Positions 1 to 10,807 of a stretch of 64,000 nucleotides of DNA are shown piece by piece. The first letter of the stretch is position 1, and every line of letters begins with the position of its first letter. Source of the stretch: Enterobacter hormaechei ATCC 49162 (GTDB taxonomy: Bacteria; Pseudomonadota; Gammaproteobacteria; Enterobacterales; Enterobacteriaceae); the NCBI RefSeq assembly GCF_001875655.1, contig NZ_MKEQ01000002.1, positions 824,846 to 888,845 of the forward strand. Direction: 5' to 3'. The position numbers and the translations under genes are program-made. Under the pieces are notes generated by a model, which was given only the letters and a program-made list of their open reading frames with translations, was not told where the DNA came from and did no database searches.

Positions 1-3000
1 CGTGGCGGTGAGCGTCAGCGTCGCAGGATCCAGCTGCGCCGGGGAGAGGGCGATGGAGAAGCTGCCTCCCGTCGCGACCCCGGTCCCGATGACATTGCCG
101 TTGGCGTCACGAACCGTCACCGTGGTTCCGTCATCCGCCGTACCGGTCAGCGGCGTACCCTCTGCGGCAATGGCGATATCAGTTGGCGTTGCAGGCGGCA
201 GCGTATCCACCGTCACGCTGAGATCGCCGGAGCTGGCGGAGGTATTCCCCGCTGCGTCACTCGCAGTAACCGAGAAGGTGTGCGGCCCTTCGGTGAGCGC
301 AGGGTTGGCGGTCCAGGACCATGTCCCGTTCGGCTGAACCTCCACGACCACCGGCGAGGCGACACCATCAACGGAGACGGTGACGCTTGAACCCGGCTCA
401 CCGATCCCGGTGAGGGTTGGCGTACCGTCGCGGGTGTAAAGCACGCTGTTGGTCAGCTGGCTGTCAGAGACGGCGTCAATTTGCGGCACGGTTGGCGCCT
501 GGGTATCAACCTCCACCGTAAAGACCGGGCTTACCTGGCTCACGTTCCCGGCCTCGTCCACCGCCGCGACGGTGATATTCAGCGGGCCATCGGTTTGCGT
601 CGGCAGGGTATAAGACCATTCACCGTTGACGACATCAACCCTCGCCACTTCCACGCCGTTGTTGTAGATGATCACCGTCTCGCCGGTGGTGCCAGCGCCA
701 GTGATGCCAGGCGTGGTTTCGTTAGTCGAACCGCCGTTCTGTGCGCCGCCGATGGCGCTGATGGTTGGGGTATCTGGCGCGAGGGTATCGACCGTGATCG
801 TAATCCCCGTGGATGGCACAGATTCATTGCCCGCTTCATCGGTGGCGGTCGCCGTGTATTCGTGCGTCCCTTCGCCAATGTTGCTCTCAGGGCGCCAGCT
901 CCAGTTACCGTTACCGTCCACCGTCACGCTGCCCACGGCCTGCGGCTCGCCTGTACCTACCTGGTCATAAATGGTAATGACGTCATTCGGCGTACCGGTG
1001 CCGCTCAGGACCGGACGCGGATCGTTGGTGGATTCGCCATCCAGTACGGGGCCGGTGATCTGGCTTACGCTGTCTGTCACCGTCGGGGTTCCCGGCTGGG
1101 CAGGCGCGTCGGTATCAATGGTGATGGTCACCGGCGTGGACGGTGCGCTCTCGTTCCCGGCGCTGTCCTGGTTAGTGACCGTCAGGGAGAGATCGTAGGT
1201 GCCGTCAGGGAGTGGATCTTCCGGCGTCCAGCTCCAGGTACCGTCTTCACCCACGTCGGCTTCACCAATTTTGGTGGCGCCATCGTAAATGTTGACGGTA
1301 TCGCCCGGCGTGCCCGAGCCGCTCAGGGTTGGCGTAGTATCCCGGGTGGTCTCACCTGGATTCAGGGCCGTCCCCGGCGTGCCGCCGTCCGGATTGACGG
1401 TGATCTCAGGAATATCCGGTGTCGCAGGCGCGGTGGTATCGATCGCCAGTTCAAACGGCGGCGAGATGGTGGTGTTCCCCGCGTTATCCGTCGCGTGGAC
1501 CGTCAGCGAGTGCGGGCCGTCCGTCAGCGGCGTGGTTGGCGTAAAGCTCCAGCCGCCGTTGCCGTCCAGCACCGCCGTGCCGAGCAGGGTGGTACCGTCA
1601 TAGATTGTGATGGTGGTGCCGTCCGGCGCGGTGCCCTGCAACTGCGGCAGCGTGTCGTCGGTGGTGTCCCCGCTGTTTAGCGGAAGCTGCACAGGGCCGA
1701 TGTTATCGGAGACGGTGTCAATGGTGGCCGCCGGTGGCGGGGTGGTATCGACGGTAAGGGTAAAGCCCGCAGATGTTGCGCTGGCGTTACCGGCCGCATC
1801 GATCGCGACGACGGTAAACGTATGCTCCCCGTTCACTAATGGGGTGGTGGGCGTGAAGGTCCATGCGCCACCGCTGTTAACAAGGGCAGTACCAACAGGC
1901 TGTCCGTCCAGGCGGATCGTCACGGTGGAGCCTGGCTCGCCGGTACCGTTCAGCGTCGGGAGCGTGTCGTTGGTGGTTTCATTGGTGTCGAGCGCACCCG
2001 TGCGGCCAGGCACGTCATCAATGACCTGCGTAATGGCTGGGGCGCCCGGCGCGGCGGTATCCACCGTGATACTCCAGGTGTTGGATGTCCCGCTGAGGTT
2101 ATTGTTGGCATCAACCGCTGTCGCCGTCAGCACGTGCCCGCCGTCCGGTAGCGCGGTTGTCAGCGTGATGGACCACTGACCGTCAGGCCCAACCGTACCG
2201 GTGCCAATTTCGGTAGTACCGCTGTAGAGAGTGATGGTGGTGCCAGGCTCGCCCGTTCCGTTGATGGTTGGCGTGCTGTCGTTGGTGAGACCGTTCTGGC
2301 TGACGGGACCGGTGACGTCGGGCGCATCATCCACCACGCCCGTGATGACCGGGGTTTGTGCCGCAGTGATGTCCGGCGCGTCAAACGGCGCGGTCGGGCC
2401 GGTGTTTCCGGCGGTATCCGTGGCATCGGCGGTCAGGGCTTCGCCGTTGGCTTTCGGTGGGATCAGATCAACGCTGAAATTACCCTGATCGTCGGCGACC
2501 GCTTCCCCGACCTTCACGCCATTTTCGCGGATGGTGACGGTGCTGCCCGGCTCGGCTGTACCGGTTACCGTGGTGCCGTCGGCAGAGATCACCACATTTT
2601 CCGGTGCCAGCGGTGGCGTGCTGTCTGGCGCGTCGGCAAAGCCAGACGGACTGGTGTTGCCGCTGCCGTCAGTGGCCGTCACTTCAAGGGCTTCACCGTT
2701 GGTCTGGGCGGGCGAAATCGGGATGGTAAAGGTGCCGTCCGGGCCAGCGGTGTCCTGGCCGATGATCGTACCGTCCGGCGCTTTAATGATAATCGTGCTG
2801 TTTGGCTCGGCGGTTCCGCTGACGCTTGCCCCGTCGTCCGCCACCACCAGGTTGCCCGGTGCGGCAGGCGGGGTGATATCCGCGGCGTTAACCAGCGCCG
2901 GTGAACTCTGGTTGCCTGCGGCATCGGAGGCGACCACGGAGATAATCTCGCCGTTGGTCTGCGCAGGGTTCAGGTTGGCGACATAGTTGCCGTTGCTGTC

Positions 3001-5063
3001 GGCAGTCGCGGTGCCGATTTGCAGCCCGGCATTGTTGGTGATGACGATTGTGCTGCCCGGCTCGGCGGTACCGGTGATCTGGGTGCCTGTGGAGTTGAGC
3101 GTCGCCTCCGGCATGTCTGGCGGCGTAAGATCGACGGTAAAGTTGATCGGCTGAGACAGGCCGCTCTGGTTGCCGCCGCATCGGTTTCCCGCAGGGTAAT
3201 CGAGTGTGCGCCTTCTGCCAGCGGCGATGTCGGCGTGATGCTCCAGGTGCCGTTCGGCAGAACGGTGGTCGTCCCGATAACAGCGCCGTTATCGTAAACC
3301 GTGATCGTACTGCCCGGTTCGCCTCTGCCCGTCAGACGCGGCTCGGAGGCATCGGTAAACTGCCCGGCACCGATCGCCCCTTTCAGTACGCCCGTATCGT
3401 CGTTAATGATAAACCCGGCAGGCGTTTGCGGCGCGGTGACATCTACCGTGACGGTAAAGACCGGCGAGGCCGGGCCGGTGTTACCGGCGACGTCGGTAGC
3501 GCGCACGGTAAGCTGGTGGCTGCCTTCGCTCAGGTTCACCGACGGCGTAAAGCTCCAGCTACCGTTACTGCCCACAACTGCGGTGCCAATGGCAATGCCG
3601 TTATCATAGATTGTGACCGTCGAGCCTGCTTCCGCCGTGCCGGTGAGCTGTGGCCGCGGATCGTTGGTGCTGCTTCCGTTTCCGAGCGTGCCGGTGCCAG
3701 GCGCAACATCATCATTGATGCTGACGATCGCTGGCGCGCCGGGCGCGACGGTATCAACCACAAAGGTTACCGCCGTGGACGCCGGGCTGGTATTGCCTGC
3801 GGCATCGGTCGCGGTGGTGGTAATGGCGTGGTTGCCTTCAGACAGGTTGGTCGACGGTGTAAAGCTCCATTTCCCGGTGGCATCGGCTGTGGTGGTGCCA
3901 ATCGGTTTCCCGTTGTCATAGAAGGTAATGACGGTGCCAGCTTCACTGATGCCGCTGAACGTCGGGCGGGCATCGTCCGTGCGTTGTCCGTTGCTCAGCG
4001 GGCCTGTTTCGGTGCCCACGTTATCATTGACGGTGACAATCTCGGGTGCATCCGGCGAGGTTGAATCGGGTGCCGTGACCTGAACGCCCGGGCTGGTATT
4101 GCCGGACGGATCGGTGGCGGTCGCGGTGATCTGTTCCCCGTTGGTGAGCGGCGTACCCAAATCAATGGTAAATTTCCCGTCGCTGTCCGCCTTGCCCGTT
4201 CCGATGGTGTTGCCATCGGCATCTTTCAGGGTCACGGTGCTGCCCGGCTCAGCGGTACCGGTGACGGTTTTGCCGTCAGGTGAAACTTCCAGATTGGCGG
4301 GTGCATCCGGCGCGGTTAAATCCGGTGCCGTGACCTGACCGCCCTGGCTGGTATTGCCGGACGGATCGGTGGCGGTCGCGGTGATCTGTTCCCCGTTGGT
4401 GAGCGGCGTACCCAGATCAATGGTAAATTTCCCGTCGTTGCCCGCCTTGCCCGTTCCGATGGTGTTGCCATCGGCATCTTTCAGGGTAATCGTGCTGCCC
4501 GGCTCAGCCGTACCGGTGACGGTTTTGCCGTCAGGCGAGACCTGTAAATTAGTCGGGGCATCCGGAGGCGTGGTATCAGGCCCGGAAGGATTTCCCGGGT
4601 TGCCGGGATTCGGGCTGTTGTTATCGTCATCTCCGCCACCTCCACCGCCGGTTCCCGCCGCGATGGCAATCCCACCGGCGACGGCCAGGCCACCCAGCAC
4701 CCAGGGCCATGCTGCGGCACCGCCGGTATCGCTCCCTGACGCCGCCAGTAATGCATCCGTGGAGGCGATGGATTCATAGGTGGCGGCACCGGTTGGATCT
4801 TCAATCCACCACAGCGCTCCGTCACTCTCCTCAAGCACCAGCTGGCTTACGCCCTGCGCATCAGTGACGTAGAAATTCTTGAGGGTAATCACTTCGCCCG
4901 AGTGGAGGGTAATCACCAGATCGTTTCCGCTGCGGGAGTAATCTGAGATGTCGGCGCGATCCACGTTAAGTTTAACGATGGAGGAGTGATCGAGAGTTAT
5001 CTGTGTCCCTTCCGTGGTTGTTTCCACGCCAGTTAATTTAGATATAACAGATATTTGGCTCAT
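1..5063 (-). pseudogene. bapA: BapA-like giant adhesin, N-terminal part, apparently frameshifted, runs off the left edge
   Basis: The start at 5063 opens a BapA prefix-type domain (about residues 1-115), followed by a hydrophobic Ala/Gly segment, a poly-Gly/Asp stretch and a Pro/Asn/Gly linker. A long series of bacterial Ig-like repeats then follows, each with TPDxP-type joints and a GTAEPGSTVT-like core. This is the layout of biofilm-associated type I-secreted surface proteins. The frame is open from 5063 to about residue 630 and then shifts. On the plus strand TGCCGCCGCA at 3171-3180 lacks one C compared with the frame needed to continue the repeats. As read, the protein ends at 2970 after about 67 out-of-frame residues. 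In the restored frame the repeats continue without a stop to base 1. The secretion signal lies outside the window. In Salmonella bapA is also a neighbour of smpB/ssrA. A sequencing error is possible. Confidence 0.8.
4091..4600 (-). repeat. Two near-identical 255-bp tandem repeats inside bapA
   Basis: The block beginning GGCTGGTATTGCCGGACGG at 4091 recurs at 4346, a period of 255 bp (85 codons), with only scattered substitutions. Each copy encodes one short Ig-like domain. The near-identity, compared with the more diverged neighbouring repeats, suggests recent duplication or gene conversion, and marks a site where copy number may vary. Confidence 0.8.
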
Positions 5064-5738
5064 ACAGTTATTACTCCAGCAGAGTTATTGTTTACGGCGT
5101 GTAAGACAAGGCCATCGTTTCTGAAGGGATGAGCGCGCTCCCGGCGAAAATACTGTTTAATAAACAGAATTTACCGTCACTTTCTTTAGCGCGTCCGATG
5201 CCCGCCAGGATTAAAAGTGGCAACCTCAGGGCAAAGCTAATTATTTACACAGGAAACAGTTGTTTATTTATATATTTGCGATTTGTAAACCTTATTATTT
5301 GTGCAGGTATTAATTTATTTCGTGATGAAAATGATATAGCTATAAATATCTGAATATGCAAATTAAGTGTCTGTAAACCCTGCGCGGGGATTGCAGAGAA
5401 AATTAATTGATAGCGTGAATATATTTCGATAGCTATGAGCGCCGCGCCACAGGCGCGTTGGCGCAACGGCGGTACGGCCAGGCTAGCGGGAAAAGAGAGA
5501 GGAAAATAATACTGAAAACAGAGGTTTTATTAATAATTCCAGAAAGGGTTAATGGCTGCTTAATTGCGATTTAAGTTAGGGTAAAGTATCTGCTGTATGA
5601 TATATTACAAAATATCTCATTAATAAAATATATTTTCAGATCCGGTTTATAGTCTGCTACGCATAAAAATAAACTGTCGACTTCACACATTTAATAAATA
5701 AAAAAGGCCGCAATTGTGGCCTTTCTGAGAGGGTAGGT
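5064..5738. other. AT-rich intergenic stretch upstream of bapA
   Basis: About 675 bases with no convincing gene. It is much more AT-rich than the flanking genes and must hold the bapA promoter and leader on the minus strand. The few short open frames lack plausible ribosome binding sites or recognisable protein features. Confidence 0.6.
5698..5727 (-). terminator. Rho-independent terminator after the small membrane protein gene
   Basis: On the minus strand AAAGGCC and GGCCTTT form a stem around an 8-base loop, followed by a T-rich run. It lies just downstream of the small ORF ending at 5739. Confidence 0.7.
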
Positions 5739-5822
5739 TTAGCCGAAGGAGATAATGCCCGTTTCAATCAGTGCGGCGAGCGTCAGAAGAATAAAGAGGA
5801 TAACAACTATGGGTCTGTACAT
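5739..5822 (-). CDS. Small single-span membrane protein, 27 residues
   Basis: A 27-codon frame starts at the ATG whose codon occupies 5820-5822. AGGGATGG lies about 8-10 bases upstream as a Shine-Dalgarno sequence. An earlier in-frame ATG at 5834 has no spacing to a ribosome site and would add four residues. The product begins MYRPIVVILFILLTLAALIE, a single hydrophobic span with a charged residue near each end, and finishes ETGIISFG. A clean terminator follows directly, which supports a real transcription unit. I do not recognise the family. The size and design resemble the small stress-responsive membrane proteins of enterobacteria or a type I toxin, but neither role is shown. Confidence 0.6.
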   Translation of the reverse strand: MYRPIVVILFILLTLAALIETGIISFG

Positions 5823-5929
5823 TTGATTTTCCATCCCTGTTTATCTTGCAATCCGTTTTACGTGCATCATTAATGATGAGGGTGCAGGCGATCCCTGCAC
5901 CTCTATTTTGCGCCACTTTGCGCTAAAAA

Positions 5930-7105
5930 TCAGTTAGCTGCTGGCACTTTTTCTATTTTTTCTCCGGCCCGACGAGCCGTGGCGGGCAGGATATCGGCAT
6001 CCGCCACGTAGCCATCGGGATCGAGACAGCGATTGTATTCTCTCGCCTCGTGCAGAATCGTCTCGTCCCAGTAGAGGCGCTTACGCTGATCGCCACGGGT
6101 CGTCAGAATAAACTCCACATTGCCGTCAACCGCACGGTAGCTGCGCCAGCTGTTTGCCGGAATGGAGATCACCGAACGTTCCGGGGCGATAATACGCACT
6201 TCCTTGCCCGCTTCGTTCCAGGTTACCTCCAGCTGGCCTTTAAAGACCATGATCACCTGAATATCCGGGCAGAGATGGCGACCGACAATGTGGTTATCGG
6301 CAAGACGCAGCCATTCGACGGAAAAACCGTGCGGGGCGGTGATGGCAGGGGCGGAATTCCGATCCTGTGAAATGCCGAAACCGATGACCGGCGCAATTTC
6401 GCCGCCGTGTCCCGGCAGCACCGAATCCAGCAGACCCTGTGCTGACCAGCGGCGGTCATCGCCGGTTATCGCGCGCTGGCGCATCTCCTCAACGCTGTAG
6501 TCGCGCAGACCGGCAATGTATTCCTCTGACAACGGCGTCAGCAGCGTAGCGGGATCGGGCGTGGGTTCCCCCACCTCCTGCGCAATCAGCATATTATCCT
6601 TGCTGAGATACATACCGTACTCGCTGGCGGCCGCGAGCACGGATGGGTGCCAGATGATGCCGCCCGTGTTGTCCCCGCCGAGCACGGTAAACACCATGCC
6701 GCAGGTATCTTCTTTGCTGACGTTGGTGAAGCCGCGGAAGATCCAGGTCGGTATTGAGAGGATGGCAGGGGCGCTAAACTCCGCTTCATGCTCGCCGTGA
6801 GCACCCCAGCGAAAACGCCACGTCCCTTCGTGGATCAGGAACACTTCCGCCGTAAAATGCAGATGCAGGTTATTGGTCACCCCTTTTGGCATTGCCGCCG
6901 CGCCGATATTAAAGCCGTGCGGCTCGGGAATATTCACCACCTGCTCGGTAGATTGCGTGACGCCAGGGCCGATAAAGGAATAGTTTTGTTTGAGATGCGA
7001 ACCGGGCAGCCTGCAATCAATAAACGCAAGATTGCAGGACACCATGTCCTCGGGGGCGATTAAGCGTGTCCGTGCCTGGCTCTGGGTAAGATGGATGGCT
7101 TTCAT
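5930..7105 (-). CDS. Bicupin-fold protein of the catabolic locus
   Basis: A 391-residue protein with two beta-barrel cupin domains. The first (about residues 75-130) carries the metal-binding pattern LHLHFTAEVF, with two histidines and a glutamate. The second (about 265-320) has an incomplete ligand set around VGRHLCPDIQVIMVF. Bicupins include quercetin- and gentisate-type dioxygenases and isomerases, and the sequence does not decide between them. The ATG at 7105 is favoured over the adjacent 7108 because AGGAG is then 5 bases away. It is the last gene of the minus arm that starts with the MFS transporter and follows the aldolase gene by 11 bases, so it probably acts in the same unknown pathway, late or accessory. 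Confidence 0.75.
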   Translation of the reverse strand: MKAIHLTQSQARTRLIAPEDMVSCNLAFIDCRLPGSHLKQNYSFIGPGVTQSTEQVVNIPEPHGFNIGAAAMPKGVTNNLHLHFTAEVFLIHEGTWRFRWGAHGEHEAEFSAPAILSIPTWIFRGFTNVSKEDTCGMVFTVLGGDNTGGIIWHPSVLAAASEYGMYLSKDNMLIAQEVGEPTPDPATLLTPLSEEYIAGLRDYSVEEMRQRAITGDDRRWSAQGLLDSVLPGHGGEIAPVIGFGISQDRNSAPAITAPHGFSVEWLRLADNHIVGRHLCPDIQVIMVFKGQLEVTWNEAGKEVRIIAPERSVISIPANSWRSYRAVDGNVEFILTTRGDQRKRLYWDETILHEAREYNRCLDPDGYVADADILPATARRAGEKIEKVPAAN

Positions 7106-7116
7106 CATTTCTCCTT

Positions 7117-7908
7117 TTAATAACCGGACGCACCGGTGGAAGGGATGGCGGTGCCGCGGGCGAGGGCGATGGCTTCACGCGAGGCGCGGCCCAGCTGCAT
7201 AACGTCGTTAGCGGGCGTGACAAACTGGAACCCCTGCGCAATACGCGCCGCGGCCGCCGCGCCGGAGGTACAGAAAATCCCGGCAATCTTCTGCTGCTGG
7301 CGGCAGCGGACAATCACCCGTTCGATGGCGGCAACCATTTCCGGATGCTGGGATTCGGCGCTGGCGCTGCCCGTCAGCGTCAGGGAGAGATCGTTGGGAC
7401 CAATAAACACGCCGTCCAGTCCGTCGGTATCAAGGATGGCGTCAAGATTTTCCAGCCCCTCGCGGGTTTCGATCATCGCCAGCGTCAGGATCGCGTCGTT
7501 AGCGTGCTGCGGGTAATCGCTGCCGCCGTAGAGTAGACCTCTCGCCGGACCAAAGGAGCGAATACCCAGCGGCGGATAGCGACAGGCAGCGACAAAGCGA
7601 CGGGCTTCTTCCGCGCTGGAGATCATCGGGCAGATGACGCCATAGGCTCCGGCGTCTAATACGCGCATGATGTGCGCCGGATCGTTATCGGCCACGCGGA
7701 CCAGCGGCACGGCAGGCGTGGCCGATAGCGCCTGGAGCATCGTCAGCGCGCTGGCAAAATCAATCATGCCGTGCTGCAAATCGATGGTGACGGCGTCGTA
7801 ACCCTGATGGCCCATAATTTCCGCGCTATAGCCAGACGGGATCGCCAGCCAGCCGTTAACGATCGGGGTATTTTCCCGACATGCGGTCTTTAGTGTGTTA
7901 TTGCGCAC
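7117..7908 (-). CDS. HpcH/HpaI-family class II aldolase
   Basis: A protein of about 263 residues of the HpcH/HpaI aldolase family, TIM-barrel metal-dependent enzymes that split 4-hydroxy-2-oxo acids into pyruvate and an aldehyde. Family hallmarks visible are the substrate-loop segment TIDLQHG near the N-terminus, AGAYGVICPMI, the metal glutamate in AMIETREG, and DGVFIGPNDLS. The GTG at 7908 is preferred because GGAG sits 8 bases upstream, while the GTG at 7929 would lengthen the overlap. The gene overlaps the end of the hydrolase gene, which suggests translational coupling. In the pathway it would release pyruvate from a hydroxy-oxo acid. The substrate is not known. Confidence 0.85.
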   Translation of the reverse strand: MRNNTLKTACRENTPIVNGWLAIPSGYSAEIMGHQGYDAVTIDLQHGMIDFASALTMLQALSATPAVPLVRVADNDPAHIMRVLDAGAYGVICPMISSAEEARRFVAACRYPPLGIRSFGPARGLLYGGSDYPQHANDAILTLAMIETREGLENLDAILDTDGLDGVFIGPNDLSLTLTGSASAESQHPEMVAAIERVIVRCRQQQKIAGIFCTSGAAAAARIAQGFQFVTPANDVMQLGRASREAIALARGTAIPSTGASGY

Positions 7909-8633
7909 TGTATGCACTCCGTTATCCACTGACGCAGCAGCGGCGCGACCTCATCCGGGGTTTCCAGCGGAATAAAATGTCCGCCCGTCTCCACCGTATG
8001 CCAGGTCACGTTCGCGTTGCCTGCTGCCAGCACGTGGTGATGATGGGGCGTGCAGATAACGTCCTGCGCGCCGTTAAGAAGTAATGTGGGGCAGGCGAGG
8101 GCGTTAAACGCTGCCCGGTTATCCTGCCGGTGAATGGCCATCTCCGTTTGCTCCGCAAAGGTCTCGATGCCGCACGCCTGCGCCATTCGGCAAATAATCT
8201 CTTGCAGGAACCGATCGGAGAGACGTGACGGGGCGACATAGCGTTGCCACAGCGAGGAGACCAGCCAGTCGGCCAGGCCCCGCGCCTGTGCGGTGCGTAC
8301 CGCTTCCCGGCGTGAAGCCAGGGTATCTGGCGCAACGGGCAACGGATTAACGGAAATCAGCGTCAGCCCGTTCACTCTTTCTGGCGCGTCGGCGGCGATT
8401 TGCAGCGCGACAATCGCGCCGAGCGAAAAGCCCGCCAGCAGAAAGCGCGGTGGCAGCATGCTCAGCAGCCGCTGCGACGCCTGCGGCGCGGACTCTGCCC
8501 CCGTCAGCGTGATGCACAGCACCGCCGAGACGTTCAGCCGTTCAATGACGGGCTGCCAGAGCCGGGCGTTACAGAGCGTGCCACCAAGCAGCACCAGCGG
8601 CAGGTCGGTATTGTCCAGAAGCGGATATTCCAT
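7890..8633 (-). CDS. Alpha/beta-fold hydrolase
   Basis: A 247-residue alpha/beta hydrolase. The nucleophile elbow GFSLG lies near residue 75, an acid is expected around DVICTPHH, and the catalytic histidine is in TGGHFIPLETP. The fold matches small esterase, enol-lactonase and carbon-carbon bond hydrolases. I chose the ATG at 8633 (MEYPLLDN) because a GAGGGG ribosome site precedes it. A GTG at 8645 would overlap the SDR stop. It is packed in the minus operon between the SDR and the aldolase, so it likely hydrolyses an ester, lactone or beta-diketone intermediate before aldol cleavage. Function beyond the fold is inference. Confidence 0.8.
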   Translation of the reverse strand: MEYPLLDNTDLPLVLLGGTLCNARLWQPVIERLNVSAVLCITLTGAESAPQASQRLLSMLPPRFLLAGFSLGAIVALQIAADAPERVNGLTLISVNPLPVAPDTLASRREAVRTAQARGLADWLVSSLWQRYVAPSRLSDRFLQEIICRMAQACGIETFAEQTEMAIHRQDNRAAFNALACPTLLLNGAQDVICTPHHHHVLAAGNANVTWHTVETGGHFIPLETPDEVAPLLRQWITECIQCAITH

Positions 8634-8641
8634 CGTACCCC

Positions 8642-9406
8642 TCACGTTGCCGTCCAGCCGCCGTCAACCATCAGGGCGCTGCCGGTGATCAGCCCGGCGG
8701 CATCCGAGGCGAGGAACACCACCGGCCCCATAATGTCCTCCAGCGTGCCTGGCCGGCGCAGTTTGATGTTGTCCAGCACGTAGCGGCGAAATGCCGGGTC
8801 GGCAAGCGACGCGCGCGTCAGGTCGGTTTCAATGAAGGTCGGGCACAGCGTATTGACGCGGATCCCCGCGTCGCCCAGCTCCAGCGCCATCGTTCGGGTT
8901 AACCCTTCAAGCGCGAATTTGGAGGCACAGTACACGCTACGCTCGGGGCCACCAACGTGTCCCATTTGCGATGAGATGTGAATAATCGATCCCTCCTTAC
9001 CGCCCGCGCGCATGTTGCGCGCCACGCGCTGGCTGATAAAAAAGGTGGCGCGCAGATTGAGCGCCATCACCGCATCAAAATTTTCCTCACTGACCTCAAG
9101 GAAAGGCTGGTGGCGGGCCAGCCCGGCGCTGTTAACCAGAATGTCGAATTCCGGCAAGGTGGCCAGCACACGCTCCACATCATCGGTGAGGGTAATATCC
9201 AGTACCACCGGATGGAGAGAGAGCTGGTGCGCCGCAGCCAGCGCCACCGCGCCGTCCAGCGCGTCACGGTGCCGGGCGGCAATCCATACCTCTGCGCCCG
9301 CCTGTGCGAGGGCGACGGCGGCAGCAAAGCCAATTCCTTTTGACCCGCCGGTCACCAGCGCGCGTTTGCCGTGCAGGGTGAAAGACGGCGTTTGCAAAAG
9401 CGTCAT
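8642..9406 (-). CDS. Short-chain dehydrogenase/reductase (classical SDR)
   Basis: A 254-residue classical SDR. The cofactor motif TGGSKGIG is at about 19-26, NSAG at about 90, the catalytic serine in HISSQMG and the YxxxK pair in YCASK. The closing VDGGWTAT is typical of the 3-oxoacyl reductase and gluconate dehydrogenase-like subgroup. It uses NAD(P)H to interconvert a secondary alcohol and a ketone. The gene starts 3 bases after the HisD-like gene ends, so the two oxidoreductases are probably made together and act on successive alcohol groups. The specific substrate cannot be read from sequence. Confidence 0.85.
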   Translation of the reverse strand: MTLLQTPSFTLHGKRALVTGGSKGIGFAAAVALAQAGAEVWIAARHRDALDGAVALAAAHQLSLHPVVLDITLTDDVERVLATLPEFDILVNSAGLARHQPFLEVSEENFDAVMALNLRATFFISQRVARNMRAGGKEGSIIHISSQMGHVGGPERSVYCASKFALEGLTRTMALELGDAGIRVNTLCPTFIETDLTRASLADPAFRRYVLDNIKLRRPGTLEDIMGPVVFLASDAAGLITGSALMVDGGWTAT

Positions 9407-9409
9407 GGC

Positions 9410-10732
9410 TTACACCTTTTCCCTGACCGGGGCAGGTGTCGCGTAAGGAACCTCCGTCTTGCCATAACGACGCACGCGAATATTGGCCTGCTCGGCGTGT
9501 CCGGCGAACCCTTCCAGCAGCGACAGGCGCGAACAATAGCTGCCGATTTCGGCGGTCGCCTCGTCGCTAAGGACTTTCTGGAAGGTGCAGGTTTTCATGA
9601 ATTTGCCAACCCACAGCCCGCCGGTATAGCGCGCGGCTTTTTGCGTGGGCAGCGTGTGGTTGGTGCCGATCACCTTATCGCCATAGGCCACGTTGGTACG
9701 CGGGCCAAGGAACAGCGCGCCGTAGTTGGTCAGGTTAGCCAGGAACCAGTCGTCCCGGTCGGTCATCACCTGAACGTGCTCGGAAGCAATGCGATCCGCC
9801 TCCAGCAGCATCTCTTCGTAGCTGTCGCAGACGATGATTTCGCCATAGTCCCGCCAGGACTGGCGGGCGATGTCGGCGGTAGGGAGTTTTTCCAGCAGTC
9901 GCTCCACTTCGCTAAGCGTCTCGTTGGCAAGCGAAAGCGAGTTCGTCAGCAGGATAGCGGGCGTAGTGACGCCGTGTTCGGCCTGGCCCAGCAGATCCGT
10001 GGCGCATATTTCCGCGTCAACGGTGTCATCGGCAATCACCAGCGTTTCCGTTGGTCCGGCAAACAAGTCGATACCTACGCGGCCAAACAGCTGACGTTTA
10101 GCCTCTGCGACAAACGCGTTACCGGGGCCGACGAGCATGTCCACCGGGGCCAGTGAGTCGGTGCCCAGCGCCATGGCGCCTATTGCCTGAATGCCGCCGA
10201 GGGCATAGATTTCCGTTGCGCCAGCCATTTTTTGCGCCGCGACAATCGCCGGGGCGGGCTGACCGTTAAACGGCGGGGCACAGCTGATAATTCTTGAACA
10301 CCCCGCCACGCTGGCGGTAATGATCGACATATGTGCGGAGGCGAGCAGGGGATATTTTCCGCCCGGGACATAGCACCCGACGGCGTTAATCGGAATATTT
10401 TTATGCCCGAGGATCACGCCGGGGCGCGTTTCAATTTCCAGATCCCGCAGACACGCTTTTTGCGCGCGGGCAAAATTCGCCACCTGCTGCTGGGCGAATT
10501 CAATATCCTGAATATCCTGGCGGCTTAACTGTTTAATACAGCGGTCGATCTCTGCGGGCGAAAGGCGATAATCCTGCCGGTCATAGCGATCGAATTTAAT
10601 GGATAATTCCCGGATGGCTTTATTGCCGCGCTTTTCAATATCCGCAAGTATGTGCTCAACCGTTTCTCTTATTTGCTGGTTGGCCTGCTGGCGTTCTTCG
10701 GTAGATTTACCGGTTTTTAATTTAAACGACAC
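9410..10732 (-). CDS. HisD-like NAD-dependent alcohol dehydrogenase, paralogue 1
   Basis: A 440-residue member of the histidinol dehydrogenase superfamily, but in a catabolic operon rather than a his operon. Zinc-ligand and catalytic positions appear conserved: the Gln/His pair in LGQAEHG, Glu-His in ASEHVQV, Asp in GDKVIGTNH, and the late His in GFAGHAEQA. The cofactor region [14 protein letters not shown] is present. Relatives outside histidine synthesis oxidise other alcohols, for example sulfopropanediol dehydrogenase HpsN. The GTG start has AAGGAG six bases upstream. It is the second gene of the minus operon, after the MFS transporter. A second diverged paralogue lies at 15643, which suggests two oxidation steps or two stereoisomers. 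Confidence 0.85.
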   Translation of the reverse strand: MSFKLKTGKSTEERQQANQQIRETVEHILADIEKRGNKAIRELSIKFDRYDRQDYRLSPAEIDRCIKQLSRQDIQDIEFAQQQVANFARAQKACLRDLEIETRPGVILGHKNIPINAVGCYVPGGKYPLLASAHMSIITASVAGCSRIISCAPPFNGQPAPAIVAAQKMAGATEIYALGGIQAIGAMALGTDSLAPVDMLVGPGNAFVAEAKRQLFGRVGIDLFAGPTETLVIADDTVDAEICATDLLGQAEHGVTTPAILLTNSLSLANETLSEVERLLEKLPTADIARQSWRDYGEIIVCDSYEEMLLEADRIASEHVQVMTDRDDWFLANLTNYGALFLGPRTNVAYGDKVIGTNHTLPTQKAARYTGGLWVGKFMKTCTFQKVLSDEATAEIGSYCSRLSLLEGFAGHAEQANIRVRRYGKTEVPYATPAPVREKV

Positions 10733-10807
10733 ACGCTTCTCCTTACCTTTTTCAGATGTCAGATGCCCTCCCGGCGAGCCGGGAAAGATTATTCACTTCA
10801 GACCGGG

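Noticed and set aside
481..4064. Long plus-strand open frames (for example 481-1680 and 3204-4064) opposite the adhesin
   Set aside because: They are mirror frames of the repetitive bapA coding sequence. They have no protein family character and no ribosome sites.
1..4600. Regularly spaced repeats that could suggest a CRISPR array
   Set aside because: The repeats are 250-300 bp, coding and imperfect. They are Ig-like domain repeats of the adhesin, not short repeats with unique spacers.
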